Shown here one piece after another: positions 19,614 through 29,627 of a DNA stretch of 64,000 nucleotides (within the stretch, counting starts at the first letter, position 1; each line of letters starts with the position of its first letter). Made by a program: the position numbers and the translations under genes. The DNA lies in NCBI GenBank assembly GCA_030765725.1, contig JAVCDF010000001.1, positions 1 to 64,000 of the forward strand, read 5' to 3'. Origin of the DNA: Candidatus Chlorobium antarcticum. GTDB taxonomy: Bacteria; Bacteroidota; Chlorobiia; Chlorobiales; Chlorobiaceae. A model generated the notes under the pieces. It was not told the DNA's origin and ran no database searches. It worked only from the letters and a program-made list of their open reading frames with translations.

Positions 19614-22478
19614 TTACCCCTTCACCCCGGAGACGCGTTCTATGAAAGGCCGGAGGTGAACGCCTGTCAGCGAATGATCCATTTTGGCAATCTCCTCGGG
19701 CGTTCCCTCACCCACAATGCTTCCTCCCCTGTCTCCGGCCCCCGGCCCTAGGTCAATCACCCAGTCGGCCTGCAAAATGATATCGGGATTATGTTCAATA
19801 ACCACCAGCGTGTTCTGCTGCAGCAGCAGTTTTTCAAAACACCGGATCAGCTTCAGGATATCTTCAAAATGAAGACCGGTTGTCGGTTCATCAAAAATGA
19901 AGAGGGTGTGTTCAACATCCGCCCTGGCAATGAAACTTGCAAGCTTCAGCCGCTGGGCCTCACCACCCGACAGCGTGCTAGACGACTGGCCGAGCCGTAT
20001 GTATCCAAGGCCGACCTCGTCAAGAACCGCAAGTTTTCTGGAAATGTTTTTCTCAGTACGGAAAAAATCAATCGCCTCAAGAACGGTAAGATCCAGAACT
20101 TCGGCTATTGACAGCCCCCGGTATTTCGCCTCAAGGGTTTCAGGCTTGTAACGAAGCCCCCCGCAATCCTCGCAGACTGCCTCAATATCGGCCAGAAACT
20201 GCATTTCAATGCGCACACTCCCCTCGCCCGAACAGGCCTCGCAGCGGCCGCCCGGAATGTTGAACGAAAAATACCCCGCTTTCCATCCGCGGTCTTTTGC
20301 GTCCGCCGTTCCGGCAAATAAAGCACGAATATCGTCAAAAATCTTCAGATAGGTAACCGGATTACTCCTGCTCGAACGGCCAATGGGCGACTGGTCTACA
20401 TGCTCAACACGATCAATCAGCCAGCCACCGGTAATGGAACGGTGCGTTCCAACCTTTTCCTTAAGGATATCTTTTTCCAGAAGGAGACCCTTTTTGAGAA
20501 TATCATTAACCAGAGTGGACTTGCCCGATCCGCTGACACCTGTCACACAGGTGAGAACGCCGATGGGAAAACGGACATCAATATTCTTGAGGTTGTTCTG
20601 CATGGCCCCTTCAATGGCAATGCAGCTGCTGAAGTCAACCTCCCGGCGCTTTTCTGGAATGGGAATGCACCTCTTTCCCTGAAGATACTCAGCAGTCAGA
20701 GAGGTCCCCAACTCCTTCATGGCCGACACTGTGCCATGGAAAACCACTTCACCGCCAAGCCTTCCGGCACGGGGACCAAGATCAACAACCTCGTCAGCCG
20801 CCTCAATGATCTCCCGGTCATGCTCAACCACCACTACCGTGTTGCCAAGATCGCGCAATTTGCAGAGGAGGGTGATGAGACGGGCTGAATCACTCTGATG
20901 AAGACCAATGCTCGGTTCATCAAGAATATAAATTGCCCCCACAAGAGGAGAGCCGAGCGAAGTCGAGAGATTGATACGCTGGAACTCTCCTCCAGAAAGA
21001 CTGTGTGTCAGCCGGTCAAGCGTCAGATAGTTGAGCCCCACATCAAGCAGATAACCCAGCCGCTTCTGTATTTCCTGCAACACTGCATCGGCTACTTTCC
21101 GGTCAAACGGAGAAATTTCGAGATTCTGAAAAAAAGATTGGGCGTCATCAATATTCATCCGGGCAACATCACTGATGCTCCGCCCCGAAACCCTGACCAT
21201 CCGCGCATCGGGGTTGAGTCTTGATCCCTCGCAGTCGGGGCAGGTAGCGTAGCCACGATACCGGCTCAGAAAAACACGGAAATGCATCTTGTAGCCGGCA
21301 TCTTTCTCGATCTCGGCAAAAAAGGGCCATATCCCCTTGTAGTCGGTCTCCGGCAAACCCTTCCAAAGAATGTCCCTGCTCGCCTGCGACAGCTTTGCAT
21401 AGGGAACATCAACCGCAATTCCCGCCCTGGGCGCTGCCTTGAGAAGCTCAGCCAAATTCCACCGATACTTCTCGGAGTTCCAGCACACAATTGCCCCCTC
21501 TTCAAGTGTCAGGGACTTGTCGGGAATGACAGCATCCTCATCAATTCCGGCTATCCGTCCGAACCCCTGACATGAAGAGCAAGCACCAATAGGGGAATTG
21601 AACGCAAAGAGCTGGGGAGAGGGCTCCTGATACTCAACGCCGTTGAGCTCAAGCCGGTCACTGAACCGGTAGGTTTTTTCCCCTACAACCTTCAGTATCG
21701 CATACCCCCCCGACTCTGCAAAGCAACTCTCGGCAGCCTGGGCAACCCGGCTGCTGAACTTCTCATCATGGCGCGTCACAAAGCGGTCGACAAGAACCAG
21801 AAGAGAGCCCCTTTCAGCGTCACGCATTGCCGCAACCCGCTCCCATGCCTCGACATCATTCAGATCAAGCAGAACATCTCCGGAAACAAGACGGAAAAAG
21901 CCCTTTTTCTTCAGATTCGCCATCTCGTCACGCACCGGACATGCGTGCCGCGAGCTGTCGCGATGACTGGGGAAAGGGAACCCTGCGTAAAATTTTGTTC
22001 CTTCTTCAAAAAAGCCGGCCTGCATACCAACATCATCAGGCGTGTGCTTCAACACCAGCTCATTGGTATCAGCCGAATAAATCTTCCCTATTCTCGCATA
22101 CAGAAGCCGTAGATAGTCATAAATTTCCGACACGGTACCCACCGTTGAACGCGGATTTTTTGGAATGGGTTTCTGCTCAATTGCAATGGCAGGAGCAATC
22201 CCCTCCACCGACTCTATCTCAGGACGAGGCATGCGTTCCAGGAACTGGCGAACATAGGCTGAAAGCGATTCCACATAACGACGATGACCTTCAGCATAGA
22301 GCGTGTCAAACGCCAGGCTCGACTTGCCCGAACCACTGACCCCGGTCAGAACGACAAACCGGTTTCTGGGAATGCGGACGGTAATGTTTTGAAGATTGTG
22401 GGTGGTAATGCCTTTCAGAAGAATATCCGGCAGACTCGACTCAGTGTCAACTGAATCCGTGAGCCTTTTCTTTATCAT
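19614..22478 (-). CDS. uvrA: UvrA-type excinuclease ABC subunit A
   Basis: The 954-residue tandem ABC ATPase recognises damaged DNA in nucleotide excision repair. The two Walker A loops are [13 protein letters not shown] and TGVSGSGKSTLVN, and the two signatures are LSGGEFQRINLS and LSGGEAQRLKLA. The C-terminal zinc module is complete (RCEACSGEG with VCEDCGG). The first zinc module is reduced: only ACSSCQGFG remains and the preceding CPxCG pair is missing. This is seen in some UvrA lineages, so it may be a paralogue. The ATG at 22478 (MIKKRLTDSV) avoids a 103-residue extension that overlaps the Rrf2 gene. It is 22 bp downstream of that regulator. Confidence 0.9.
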   Translation of the reverse strand: MIKKRLTDSVDTESSLPDILLKGITTHNLQNITVRIPRNRFVVLTGVSGSGKSSLAFDTLYAEGHRRYVESLSAYVRQFLERMPRPEIESVEGIAPAIAIEQKPIPKNPRSTVGTVSEIYDYLRLLYARIGKIYSADTNELVLKHTPDDVGMQAGFFEEGTKFYAGFPFPSHRDSSRHACPVRDEMANLKKKGFFRLVSGDVLLDLNDVEAWERVAAMRDAERGSLLVLVDRFVTRHDEKFSSRVAQAAESCFAESGGYAILKVVGEKTYRFSDRLELNGVEYQEPSPQLFAFNSPIGACSSCQGFGRIAGIDEDAVIPDKSLTLEEGAIVCWNSEKYRWNLAELLKAAPRAGIAVDVPYAKLSQASRDILWKGLPETDYKGIWPFFAEIEKDAGYKMHFRVFLSRYRGYATCPDCEGSRLNPDARMVRVSGRSISDVARMNIDDAQSFFQNLEISPFDRKVADAVLQEIQKRLGYLLDVGLNYLTLDRLTHSLSGGEFQRINLSTSLGSPLVGAIYILDEPSIGLHQSDSARLITLLCKLRDLGNTVVVVEHDREIIEAADEVVDLGPRAGRLGGEVVFHGTVSAMKELGTSLTAEYLQGKRCIPIPEKRREVDFSSCIAIEGAMQNNLKNIDVRFPIGVLTCVTGVSGSGKSTLVNDILKKGLLLEKDILKEKVGTHRSITGGWLIDRVEHVDQSPIGRSSRSNPVTYLKIFDDIRALFAGTADAKDRGWKAGYFSFNIPGGRCEACSGEGSVRIEMQFLADIEAVCEDCGGLRYKPETLEAKYRGLSIAEVLDLTVLEAIDFFRTEKNISRKLAVLDEVGLGYIRLGQSSSTLSGGEAQRLKLASFIARADVEHTLFIFDEPTTGLHFEDILKLIRCFEKLLLQQNTLVVIEHNPDIILQADWVIDLGPGAGDRGGSIVGEGTPEEIAKMDHSLTGVHLRPFIERVSGVKG

Positions 22479-22500
22479 GAGCTTGTGAATGTCTTGATCG

Positions 22501-22914
22501 TTAGTGTTCAGTGCGCTGAAGCAGTGAAGCAACGGTTGTGGAGGCAAGAAGACCCTGGATGTTGCTCTGCAGTTCTGTAATGTAACCGCGCATTCTGCAG
22601 GATGAATAGATTTCGCAGCTTTCCGGATTGACAACACAGCGAACCAAATGCGGCTTTCCCTCAATGGCCAGACCAATATCGGCAACGGTAATCTCTGAAG
22701 GCCGCAGCGCAAGCATATATCCCCCTTTAACCCCCTGAACGGAAGAGGCAATACCTGCGCGAGTAAGGCTCTGCATCGCCTTGGCAAGAAACTCCTGCGA
22801 AAAACCTATATCCCCCGCCATCTCCTTGACGGTCACTGCTTCCCCGGAACCCTTTGTAGCCAAATAGGCAACAGCATGAAGGCCATATTCAAATTTTCTG
22901 GAAACCTGCAGCAT
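22501..22914 (-). CDS. Rrf2-family transcriptional regulator
   Basis: The 137-residue protein has the winged helix of the Rrf2 family: FEYGLHAVAYLATKG, then the recognition region GFSQEFLAKAMQSLTRAGI and the wing GVKGGYMLA. Three cysteines in CVVNPESCEIYSSC (C-x6-C-x5-C) match the Fe-S ligand region of IscR and related sensors. It may therefore sense iron-sulfur status, oxygen or nitric oxide. It is the first gene of a unit with uvrA. The start at 22914 (MLQVSRKFEY) fits the family. Confidence 0.88.
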   Translation of the reverse strand: MLQVSRKFEYGLHAVAYLATKGSGEAVTVKEMAGDIGFSQEFLAKAMQSLTRAGIASSVQGVKGGYMLALRPSEITVADIGLAIEGKPHLVRCVVNPESCEIYSSCRMRGYITELQSNIQGLLASTTVASLLQRTEH

Positions 22915-23081
22915 AATGCCAACTACCCGATTATTTAACGAAAAGCTACCGGTCGCGATACGCAAAAACAGTCCTCACTGAAATCGAAAGCTCCCTTCAT
23001 CATCAAACAATATATGATTATCATAGTCAACCAGGTATATTGCAATGAAAGTTTTACCCACGCCCCTTCATCGGACACATC

Positions 23082-23951
23082 ATGAAAGCATCGGCAAAAG
23101 ATCGTTATTTCCAATGGGAACTTGATCACGGAGTGACCGCAAAAATACGATACACAGAACAGGGCACAGAGCACGCCGGAAACCCTCCCATTCTTTTCCT
23201 GCACGGTTATGGCGGCATGATAGAGCACTGGGACCTGAACATCCCAGAATTTGCAGCCAGCCACAAAATCTATGCCATGGATCTCATCGGATTCGGGCAA
23301 TCCGAAAAACCCAATGTCCGCTACAGCCTTGAACTGTTTGCCACACAGATTGACGCTTTTCTGGAACTCAAAAAAATCAGCAGGGTCATCATTGTAGGCC
23401 ACTCCATGGGAGCTGCAAGCGGAATTTTCTATGCCCACTACAAGCCCGGCAATGTAGAGGCTCTTATTCTTGCCAACCCATCCGGACTCTTTGGCGACAC
23501 CATGGACGGCATGAACAGCGTTTTTTTCGGCCTTGTCGCCTCCCCGCTCATCGGCGAGGTACTCTTCAATGCATTCGCCAATCCCGTAGGCGTAGGGCAA
23601 AGCCTGACTCCCACATACTATAACCAGAGCAAGGTCGACAGCAAATTGGTCACACAGTTCACCCAGCCTCTGCAGGACCGTGGAGCCTCATGGTCGTACC
23701 TCTCTCCATCACGGCATCCGAACGACTTCAAACTCAACCATTTGGAAAAACCATCACACTTCAAAGGGAAAACCTTTCTAATATGGGGAGCAGAAGATGT
23801 AGCACTGCCTCCACACAAAATCATACCTGAATTTCAGGAACTTCTGCCAGAAGCCGCAGCATTTATTATTCCCAAAGCCTCGCACTGCGTCCACCACGAT
23901 GCTCATGAAGCATTCAACAAACGGCTCCGCCAGATTCTCGACACGCTCTAA
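23082..23951 (+). CDS. Alpha/beta hydrolase
   Basis: The 289-residue protein is an alpha/beta-fold hydrolase. The oxyanion region is [13 protein letters not shown], the nucleophile elbow is GHSMGAA, the acid is likely Asp in WGAEDVALP and the base is His in ASHCVHHD. No signal peptide is visible. Similar proteins in phototrophs include pheophytinase-like and magnesium-chelatase-associated hydrolases. A role in chlorophyll metabolism is possible but not shown by the sequence. It stands alone, divergent from the Rrf2 gene and convergent with lptD. Confidence 0.85.
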   Translation: MKASAKDRYFQWELDHGVTAKIRYTEQGTEHAGNPPILFLHGYGGMIEHWDLNIPEFAASHKIYAMDLIGFGQSEKPNVRYSLELFATQIDAFLELKKISRVIIVGHSMGAASGIFYAHYKPGNVEALILANPSGLFGDTMDGMNSVFFGLVASPLIGEVLFNAFANPVGVGQSLTPTYYNQSKVDSKLVTQFTQPLQDRGASWSYLSPSRHPNDFKLNHLEKPSHFKGKTFLIWGAEDVALPPHKIIPEFQELLPEAAAFIIPKASHCVHHDAHEAFNKRLRQILDTL

Positions 23952-23959
23952 CTGCCACT

Positions 23960-26713
23960 TTAAGAGCCCCCGCCCAGTGATGTCCCGCTCTGTTTAAGAC
24001 GAATGTCGCGAAGCTGAGGCGCCTTCAGGCCAATCTGAAAAGAGTAACTCTTGAACTCGCCGAACGGCACCCACTGAAACGCCAGCTGCCAGCAATGGAG
24101 GTCGCGATGGATTTGCACCATCGGAAATGCCATCTCGTTCTTCTGAAGATCATAGCCCGCATTGAACCAAACCTGCCAATGGCTGGAAAGACCCAGTTTC
24201 ACCATGGCATTGAGCAGCGTCATTGTTTCTGCCGAAACGGTCTGACCCGGATAGTCCGAATCCGTTCTGTCTTTGCTGAGGAGCAGCGACATCTGGAACT
24301 GCCATGGCAGGGTGTAATCAATGTCACTGAAATCCCCCATGTTCATGCTCTCAAGAAATGTCGCCTGATTGGCATTCATGACAAGCGGAGCCCCGGAGAC
24401 CGCTGAAGTACGAGACACTTCCCTCCCCGGACGATCTCCCTCGAAACTCAAACTCATGTTCACAAAACCCTTCACAAAGCGCATGAGACCGTGGCCGTCA
24501 GAACTGCTTGAACGGTCTATTCGTACCCCCGTATCCGGATCATAGCTGTAGTAATCGTACATCCCTCCTGCACTCAAAAGGAAGTGATCAGAAAAAGGAT
24601 TGACCTCGGCTCTAAGGGTAAGCGGAGCCCACTGCAGCGAATCAGCCGCCGCGTTGTATGCCGTTGCAGCCGTAAGCGAAAGAAGCTGCACGCTGCGATC
24701 ACTCCCTTCAGTTCCCTCAATAGCCGGATACTCACTGCCACGGAACCTGCCATGAACGAGGTTCTTCAACGAAATACCAAGCGTGCTCTGACCTGCAGGT
24801 ATACCGGTAAATGACGGGCCTTCAAACTTGCCATAAAAAAGAGGATCGTTCCACTTATAGGCATCATAGGAAAAATCAGTCCCCGAAAAAGAGGGATTCC
24901 ATGTGTAGCTCAACGACGGAATCAGGGTATGGCGCAAAGCCTTTAGACCGAACATACTCTCAAGCCCTCCCCCTGTCTCCATAGTGCCGTACAGCCGAGT
25001 ACTGACCTCGGTTGAAAACACCGCAGTTGAAACGGGGCTGCCTGAATCCGATTCAGGCATATAGTGGACAAAAGTCAGCGACGGGTTCACATTGAAATGA
25101 CGGTAGAGGGTAGACTGCATCCTCAGCGGCATCACCACCCGCGCCCCCTCATAGGCAGTTGGATAGAGAGATGTATCGGGTACTGCATTCTGAAGGCTTA
25201 ACCCCTGGCTGAAGAGCGCAGTGAAGTTGTCGGAATACCGCTTGTAATACCCAACATCCACATTGGTATTAAGGGAATGACCGGTTGTTTCAGTGTCATC
25301 GGACGAAATAAACTCACCGATATAAGAAAACCCGGTTGTAACAGAAACATGCGAGCGCCAGTCATCCTCCTGCAGGAACGGATAGATCCGGTTCTGGAAA
25401 TATGAGGTGGTCGCCCTCCGTGAAGAGTTGCTGTTACGCAAATCCTTAGACCGGTTGTATGACAACTCGGCAATACTGTTATTGTCATGGAATATTCTTG
25501 AAAGCGAAGCTGAAGCGTTCGACTGCTCAGTCACAATCGACTCCGAATCAATGGAATTCAGGTCGGTCTCCCGCTCACCGCCGATAAACTGCATGTTCGC
25601 ACTGAAGGTGGTCTTTGCGTCAATTGCCTGACTGTGAATAATCCTCGCTTTCCAGCTGCTGCCGTCTTCATCCTCGCTGTATTCTCCTGTCACCGACCCT
25701 GAATAGTCCCCAGTTTTCACATACCGTAGCCTCTCCCCAATCCGCCAGTCGCCACTCGCCCCGGTATCCCCCTCAAGGCGGAGATCCATGTAATCATTGA
25801 TGGCCCAGAAATACCCCAGATTGGAGAGCATGAACCCGTTGCTGTCCATACCAGGACGGGCAATCAGGAACCCTGACTTCCTACCGGTAGAAATGGGAAA
25901 AACCATATAAGGAAGAGGAAGCAGAGGGATAGCCGGAAGGCGGTACGAAAAAATTTCAGGGCGGACATACATCACAATCGGCCACGCTGAAAGCCAGCTG
26001 TCAGGCGCCACATGGGCACGGGAAGCAGAAAACCAGTAATGGGGCTCTTCAAGGTCGCAGGTTGTGAAGGTACATCCCTTGATGCTCAAATCCCCTTCAG
26101 GAAGGCGGGTGACATCATCACCATCAAAAATAATTCCATTGGAAGAAGATGAGGCATCAAAGGTCCGCCCCTTTCTGGACTCAAAATCATAGGTAATCAC
26201 CTCACCAGCAAACCCCCCGCCTGAATCAGAAAACGCTGCCGGGTCAACAAGTGTTCTCGTGGAGTCCATCTTCCCGTAGGCCGTTAGAGTGGAGGACGCA
26301 TTGTTGATAATTATTTTAGGAGCCTTGATGGTGGCGCCTTCATGCGTCACAACTCCCTTCCCCCAGAGCTCCAGCTTGCGCGAGTCAATCAAATATACCA
26401 TTGAATCACGAGCCGCATAGACCACCGGCGCCGACATGGTAGCAGCCCCGGAGAGGGAATCTGGCTGTTTGGAAAGTGAATCCGGCTTTATTGGAACAGA
26501 AGCTGGCTTTTTTGGTGCTGAAGCTGGCTTTGTTGAAACGGGATCCGGCAGGTCATCAAACAACCCAATGAAGGGCTTTACGAAATGTGAATCAGTAGTA
26601 TCAGCGGCTACAAGCTCCTGCCCCAGGGCCGCCAGAGAAAAACCAACGCACGAAAAAAACGGCAGCAAAAGGCTCAGGAAAAGTATCTTTATGGTTCGTT
26701 GCAAGCTCTTCAC
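23960..26713 (-). CDS. lptD: LPS-assembly outer-membrane protein LptD (OstA/Imp)
   Basis: The 917-residue protein has an N-terminal signal sequence, a Pro/Ser/Lys linker with repeated KPxS units (about 60-90) and an OstA-like periplasmic jellyroll (about 95-230; MVYLIDSRKLELWGKG). A large C-terminal beta-barrel with alternating aromatic strands follows. It inserts lipopolysaccharide into the outer leaflet with LptE. Cysteines are few: a CTFTTC pair in the periplasmic part and one near the C-terminus, so a disulfide like that in E. coli is possible. It is divergent from trpB. Confidence 0.85.
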   Translation of the reverse strand: MKSLQRTIKILFLSLLLPFFSCVGFSLAALGQELVAADTTDSHFVKPFIGLFDDLPDPVSTKPASAPKKPASVPIKPDSLSKQPDSLSGAATMSAPVVYAARDSMVYLIDSRKLELWGKGVVTHEGATIKAPKIIINNASSTLTAYGKMDSTRTLVDPAAFSDSGGGFAGEVITYDFESRKGRTFDASSSSNGIIFDGDDVTRLPEGDLSIKGCTFTTCDLEEPHYWFSASRAHVAPDSWLSAWPIVMYVRPEIFSYRLPAIPLLPLPYMVFPISTGRKSGFLIARPGMDSNGFMLSNLGYFWAINDYMDLRLEGDTGASGDWRIGERLRYVKTGDYSGSVTGEYSEDEDGSSWKARIIHSQAIDAKTTFSANMQFIGGERETDLNSIDSESIVTEQSNASASLSRIFHDNNSIAELSYNRSKDLRNSNSSRRATTSYFQNRIYPFLQEDDWRSHVSVTTGFSYIGEFISSDDTETTGHSLNTNVDVGYYKRYSDNFTALFSQGLSLQNAVPDTSLYPTAYEGARVVMPLRMQSTLYRHFNVNPSLTFVHYMPESDSGSPVSTAVFSTEVSTRLYGTMETGGGLESMFGLKALRHTLIPSLSYTWNPSFSGTDFSYDAYKWNDPLFYGKFEGPSFTGIPAGQSTLGISLKNLVHGRFRGSEYPAIEGTEGSDRSVQLLSLTAATAYNAAADSLQWAPLTLRAEVNPFSDHFLLSAGGMYDYYSYDPDTGVRIDRSSSSDGHGLMRFVKGFVNMSLSFEGDRPGREVSRTSAVSGAPLVMNANQATFLESMNMGDFSDIDYTLPWQFQMSLLLSKDRTDSDYPGQTVSAETMTLLNAMVKLGLSSHWQVWFNAGYDLQKNEMAFPMVQIHRDLHCWQLAFQWVPFGEFKSYSFQIGLKAPQLRDIRLKQSGTSLGGGS

Positions 26714-26779
26714 GGAATGGCAGTCGGCTGTCTCTTGTTGTGATATTGGTCAGGAAATTATTAAATATAATTTTTATTG

Positions 26780-26792
26780 CCGTATGATACGG
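26780..26792. promoter_or_regulatory. Palindrome in the lptD-trpB divergent region
   Basis: CCGTAT-G-ATACGG is a perfect 6-bp inverted repeat in the 134-bp gap between lptD and trpB. A TATAAT lies at 26766-26771, but no good -35 box is seen at the right distance. It may be an operator. Confidence 0.35.
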
Positions 26793-26847
26793 TATTTTCT
26801 GACAATCAGGGCTTTATAGCCTACAGTTTCAACCACTCGCATACCTC

Positions 26848-28047
26848 ATGTCATCAACACCCTACTCTGCCCCCGATCCGGCCGGAAAATTCGGCGAATT
26901 CGGTGGGAAATTCATACCTGAAACCCTTGTCCAGAACGCCGCAGAACTTGAAAAGGCTTACATCAAGGCAAAAAATGACCCGCAGTTCCAGAAAACCCTC
27001 GACCATCTGCTTAAAGACTATGTAGGTCGCCCGACTCCCCTCTACCTTGCCGAGGGACTCTCGGCACAGTGCGGAGGTGCGCAGATATATCTCAAACGGG
27101 AAGATCTCTGCCACACCGGAGCCCATAAAATCAACAACGCTCTCGGGCAGGTTCTTCTTGCCCAACGAATGAACAGAAAACGGGTCATAGCAGAAACCGG
27201 TGCAGGGCAGCACGGCGTGGCCACCGCAACCGTCTGCGCGCTCTTCAATCTCGAGTGCGTCGTCTACATGGGAGAAGAAGACATCCGCCGCCAGGCTCCC
27301 AATGTTGCCCGAATGAAGCTCCTTGGTGCCGAGGTACGACCCGTCACGAGTGGCTCAAGAACCCTTAAAGATGCCACCAGCGAAGCAATCCGCGACTGGA
27401 TGAACAACCCCGAAGAGACATTCTACATAATCGGTTCCGTCGTTGGCATGCACCCCTACCCCATGATTGTGCGCGACTTTCAGGCAGTCATTGGAAGAGA
27501 AACCCGACAACAGATACTGGAACAGGCAAGCCGCCTCCCCGACCTCATAACCGCATGCATCGGCGGAGGAAGTAATGCCGTCGGCATGTTCTACGACTTT
27601 CTGCCCGACGCAAAAACCATTGAACTGGTCGGCGTTGAAGCCGCCGGTGAAGGGCTTGAAGGGCGCCATGCCGCATCTCTCACCATGGGCAGCCCCGGAG
27701 TGCTCCACGGGGCCATGACCAAACTCCTCCAGAACGAAGACGGCCAGATAAAAGAAGCCCATTCCATCTCCGCAGGACTTGACTATCCCGGCGTTGGACC
27801 CGAGCACTGCCACCTGCAGGAACTCGGCCTCGTCACCTACACTTCAGCAACTGACCTTGAGGCACTACAGGCACTGAAAACCCTGGCCCAAACCGAAGGC
27901 ATCATCTGTGCGCTTGAGTCAGCCCACGCCATACACTACGCTGCCCAGAGAGCTGCCACAATGCCGAAAGACGCAATCATCATCGTCAACCTTTCCGGCA
28001 GAGGCGATAAAGATATGGAGACAATCATCAAAGAACTCAACCTCTGA
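26848..28047 (+). CDS. trpB: Tryptophan synthase beta subunit
   Basis: The 399-residue PLP enzyme condenses indole with serine to form tryptophan. The PLP lysine is in [13 protein letters not shown] and the phosphate-binding loop is [23 protein letters not shown] is also conserved. It is the TrpB1 type (about 400 residues) that pairs with TrpA, but it stands alone, far from trpA (14810, minus). A tRNA-Gly gene follows after 106 bp. Confidence 0.96.
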   Translation: MSSTPYSAPDPAGKFGEFGGKFIPETLVQNAAELEKAYIKAKNDPQFQKTLDHLLKDYVGRPTPLYLAEGLSAQCGGAQIYLKREDLCHTGAHKINNALGQVLLAQRMNRKRVIAETGAGQHGVATATVCALFNLECVVYMGEEDIRRQAPNVARMKLLGAEVRPVTSGSRTLKDATSEAIRDWMNNPEETFYIIGSVVGMHPYPMIVRDFQAVIGRETRQQILEQASRLPDLITACIGGGSNAVGMFYDFLPDAKTIELVGVEAAGEGLEGRHAASLTMGSPGVLHGAMTKLLQNEDGQIKEAHSISAGLDYPGVGPEHCHLQELGLVTYTSATDLEALQALKTLAQTEGIICALESAHAIHYAAQRAATMPKDAIIIVNLSGRGDKDMETIIKELNL

Positions 28048-28153
28048 AAAGCCACAAAGACAAAGGCTTTTCATGCAGCTAAAAAGAAAAGACAGAAAAA
28101 AACGAAGCGGGTTGCACAGAAAAAAAATATCCTTATATTTATGGCTCATTAAC

Positions 28154-28229
<76 letters not shown>

Positions 28230-28236
28230 GAACACA

Positions 28237-28265
28237 AAAAGCCTCTGATACCGTTCAGAGGCTTT
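28237..28265 (+). terminator. Terminator after tRNA-Gly
   Basis: The 8-bp stem GCCTCTGA/TCAGAGGC (28241-28248 with 28255-28262) is flanked by AAAA and TTTT, so it may work on both strands. Confidence 0.85.
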
Positions 28266-28311
28266 TCTGCTTTCAGCCACCTGCCGGCATGAAACAACAA
28301 ATCGAAGCCTC

Positions 28312-29463
28312 ATGCACAGACCGCTTCAGACCCGCCCTCATACATCGTTCCGGCCCCGCAGAATCACACATGAGCCCTGCCGGAATTTCCGAGTCCGCCT
28401 CGCACTCATCTCTTTACTGACCATTGCCCTCGTCATGGCCACCGGAATCCGAACCGCTACAGCCTGGGATAAAGAGATCACTGTCGCCACGAAGCACTCC
28501 CCTCCTTTCGCCATGAAGAACGCAAACGGTGAATGGGAAGGCATGTCCATTGACCTGATCCGCGCCATCGCAAAAAAACAGGGCGTAGGCATCACATTCA
28601 TCCCGATGAGTCTCCCCGAAATGCTTGATGCTGTTGCGCGGCAAAAAGTTGATCTTGCAGCCGCAGCCCTCACCATGACCGTGGAACGGGAAGAGCATCT
28701 CGATTTTTCTCACCCCTATTTCCAGTCAGGTCTCGCCATCGCTGTCAGAGAAAAGGACGATGGCTGGGAATATGCCCTCCAGCGCCTGTTTTCGCCCGCA
28801 TTCCTGCGCGTTCTTGCAGGACTCTCTCTCCTGCTGCTTCTTTCAGGATTTCTGGTCTGGCTGTTCGAACGACGCAAAAACCCCGACAACTTCGGTGGCG
28901 GTCCGGCTGAAGGCATATGGTCGGGATTCTGGTGGGCAGCCGTAACCATGACCACCGTAGGATATGGCGACAAAACACCCAAAACCACTCCCGGACGAAT
29001 TGTTGCCCTTGTCTGGATGTTCACCAGCCTTGTTGTCATCTCCGGCTTCACTGCCGCAATAACCACATCCCTGACGGTCGGTTCCCTCGGCAGCGGCATC
29101 CGTCAGGCAGATGACCTTTACGGGAAAAAAGTCGGCACCGTCAATGGCTCAACCAGCAGCAGCTTTCTCGATGAGCTAGGAATCCGTGGAAAAAACTTTC
29201 CAACTATCAACGACGCACTGCATGCTCTTGAGAAAGGAAAACTTGAAGCAGTCGTCTACGACGAACCGATCCTACGCTATCTCATAACCACGGGCGACAT
29301 ACACGGAATTCAGGTTGTCAACCGATCCTTCCGACATGAATATTATGCCCTCGCCCTTCCTTCCAAGTGCCAGGAAAGGGAATCCCTCAACCGCAACCTT
29401 CTCGAAATCATCAACTCGAAATCCTGGAAGAACATCAAATTCAAATACCTCCACAACGAGTAA
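28312..29463 (+). CDS. GluR0-like ligand-gated potassium channel
   Basis: The 383-residue protein combines an amino-acid-binding domain with a potassium pore, the layout of prokaryotic ionotropic glutamate receptors. A signal anchor lies at about 28-50. The first ligand lobe is 55-155, with the carboxylate-binding Arg in TVEREEHLDFS (R126). TM1 is about 163-185, the pore loop carries TVGYGD (215-220), TM2 is about 229-250, and the second lobe is 260-383, with Asp317 in VVYDEPI as the likely amino-group ligand. TVGYGD is the potassium selectivity filter. Ligand binding in the periplasm should open the pore in the inner membrane. The ligand is unknown. The gene stands alone between two tRNA genes. 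The start is uncertain by some 20 residues. Confidence 0.85.
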   Translation: MHRPLQTRPHTSFRPRRITHEPCRNFRVRLALISLLTIALVMATGIRTATAWDKEITVATKHSPPFAMKNANGEWEGMSIDLIRAIAKKQGVGITFIPMSLPEMLDAVARQKVDLAAAALTMTVEREEHLDFSHPYFQSGLAIAVREKDDGWEYALQRLFSPAFLRVLAGLSLLLLLSGFLVWLFERRKNPDNFGGGPAEGIWSGFWWAAVTMTTVGYGDKTPKTTPGRIVALVWMFTSLVVISGFTAAITTSLTVGSLGSGIRQADDLYGKKVGTVNGSTSSSFLDELGIRGKNFPTINDALHALEKGKLEAVVYDEPILRYLITTGDIHGIQVVNRSFRHEYYALALPSKCQERESLNRNLLEIINSKSWKNIKFKYLHNE

Positions 29464-29540
29464 CCTGGTGAATATTTGAGAATATCCCCCCATTTGTTAA
29501 ATTCAAGCCCCTTGTGGAACGCCCTCAAAAAAAGCACCCC

Positions 29541-29627
29541 GGAGAGGTGGCAGAGTGGTTGAATGTGGCGGTCTCGAAAACCGTTGTGCGCGCAAGTGCA
29601 CCGAGGGTTCGAATCCCTCCCTCTCCG
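29541..29627 (+). tRNA. tRNA-Ser (anticodon CGA)
   Basis: This is a class II tRNA of 87 bases with acceptor GGAGAGG/CCTCTCC, anticodon loop CTCGAAA, a long variable arm (TGTGCGCGCAAGTGCAC) and T loop TTCGAAT. CCA is not encoded. Its 3' end is the left boundary of the tandem 192-bp repeats that follow. Confidence 0.95.

Noticed and set aside
23008-23042. CAATATA...TATATTG inverted repeat between the Rrf2 and hydrolase genes
   Set aside because: Seven-base AT-rich arms separated by 21 bp occur easily by chance; no match to an Rrf2 operator was recognised.
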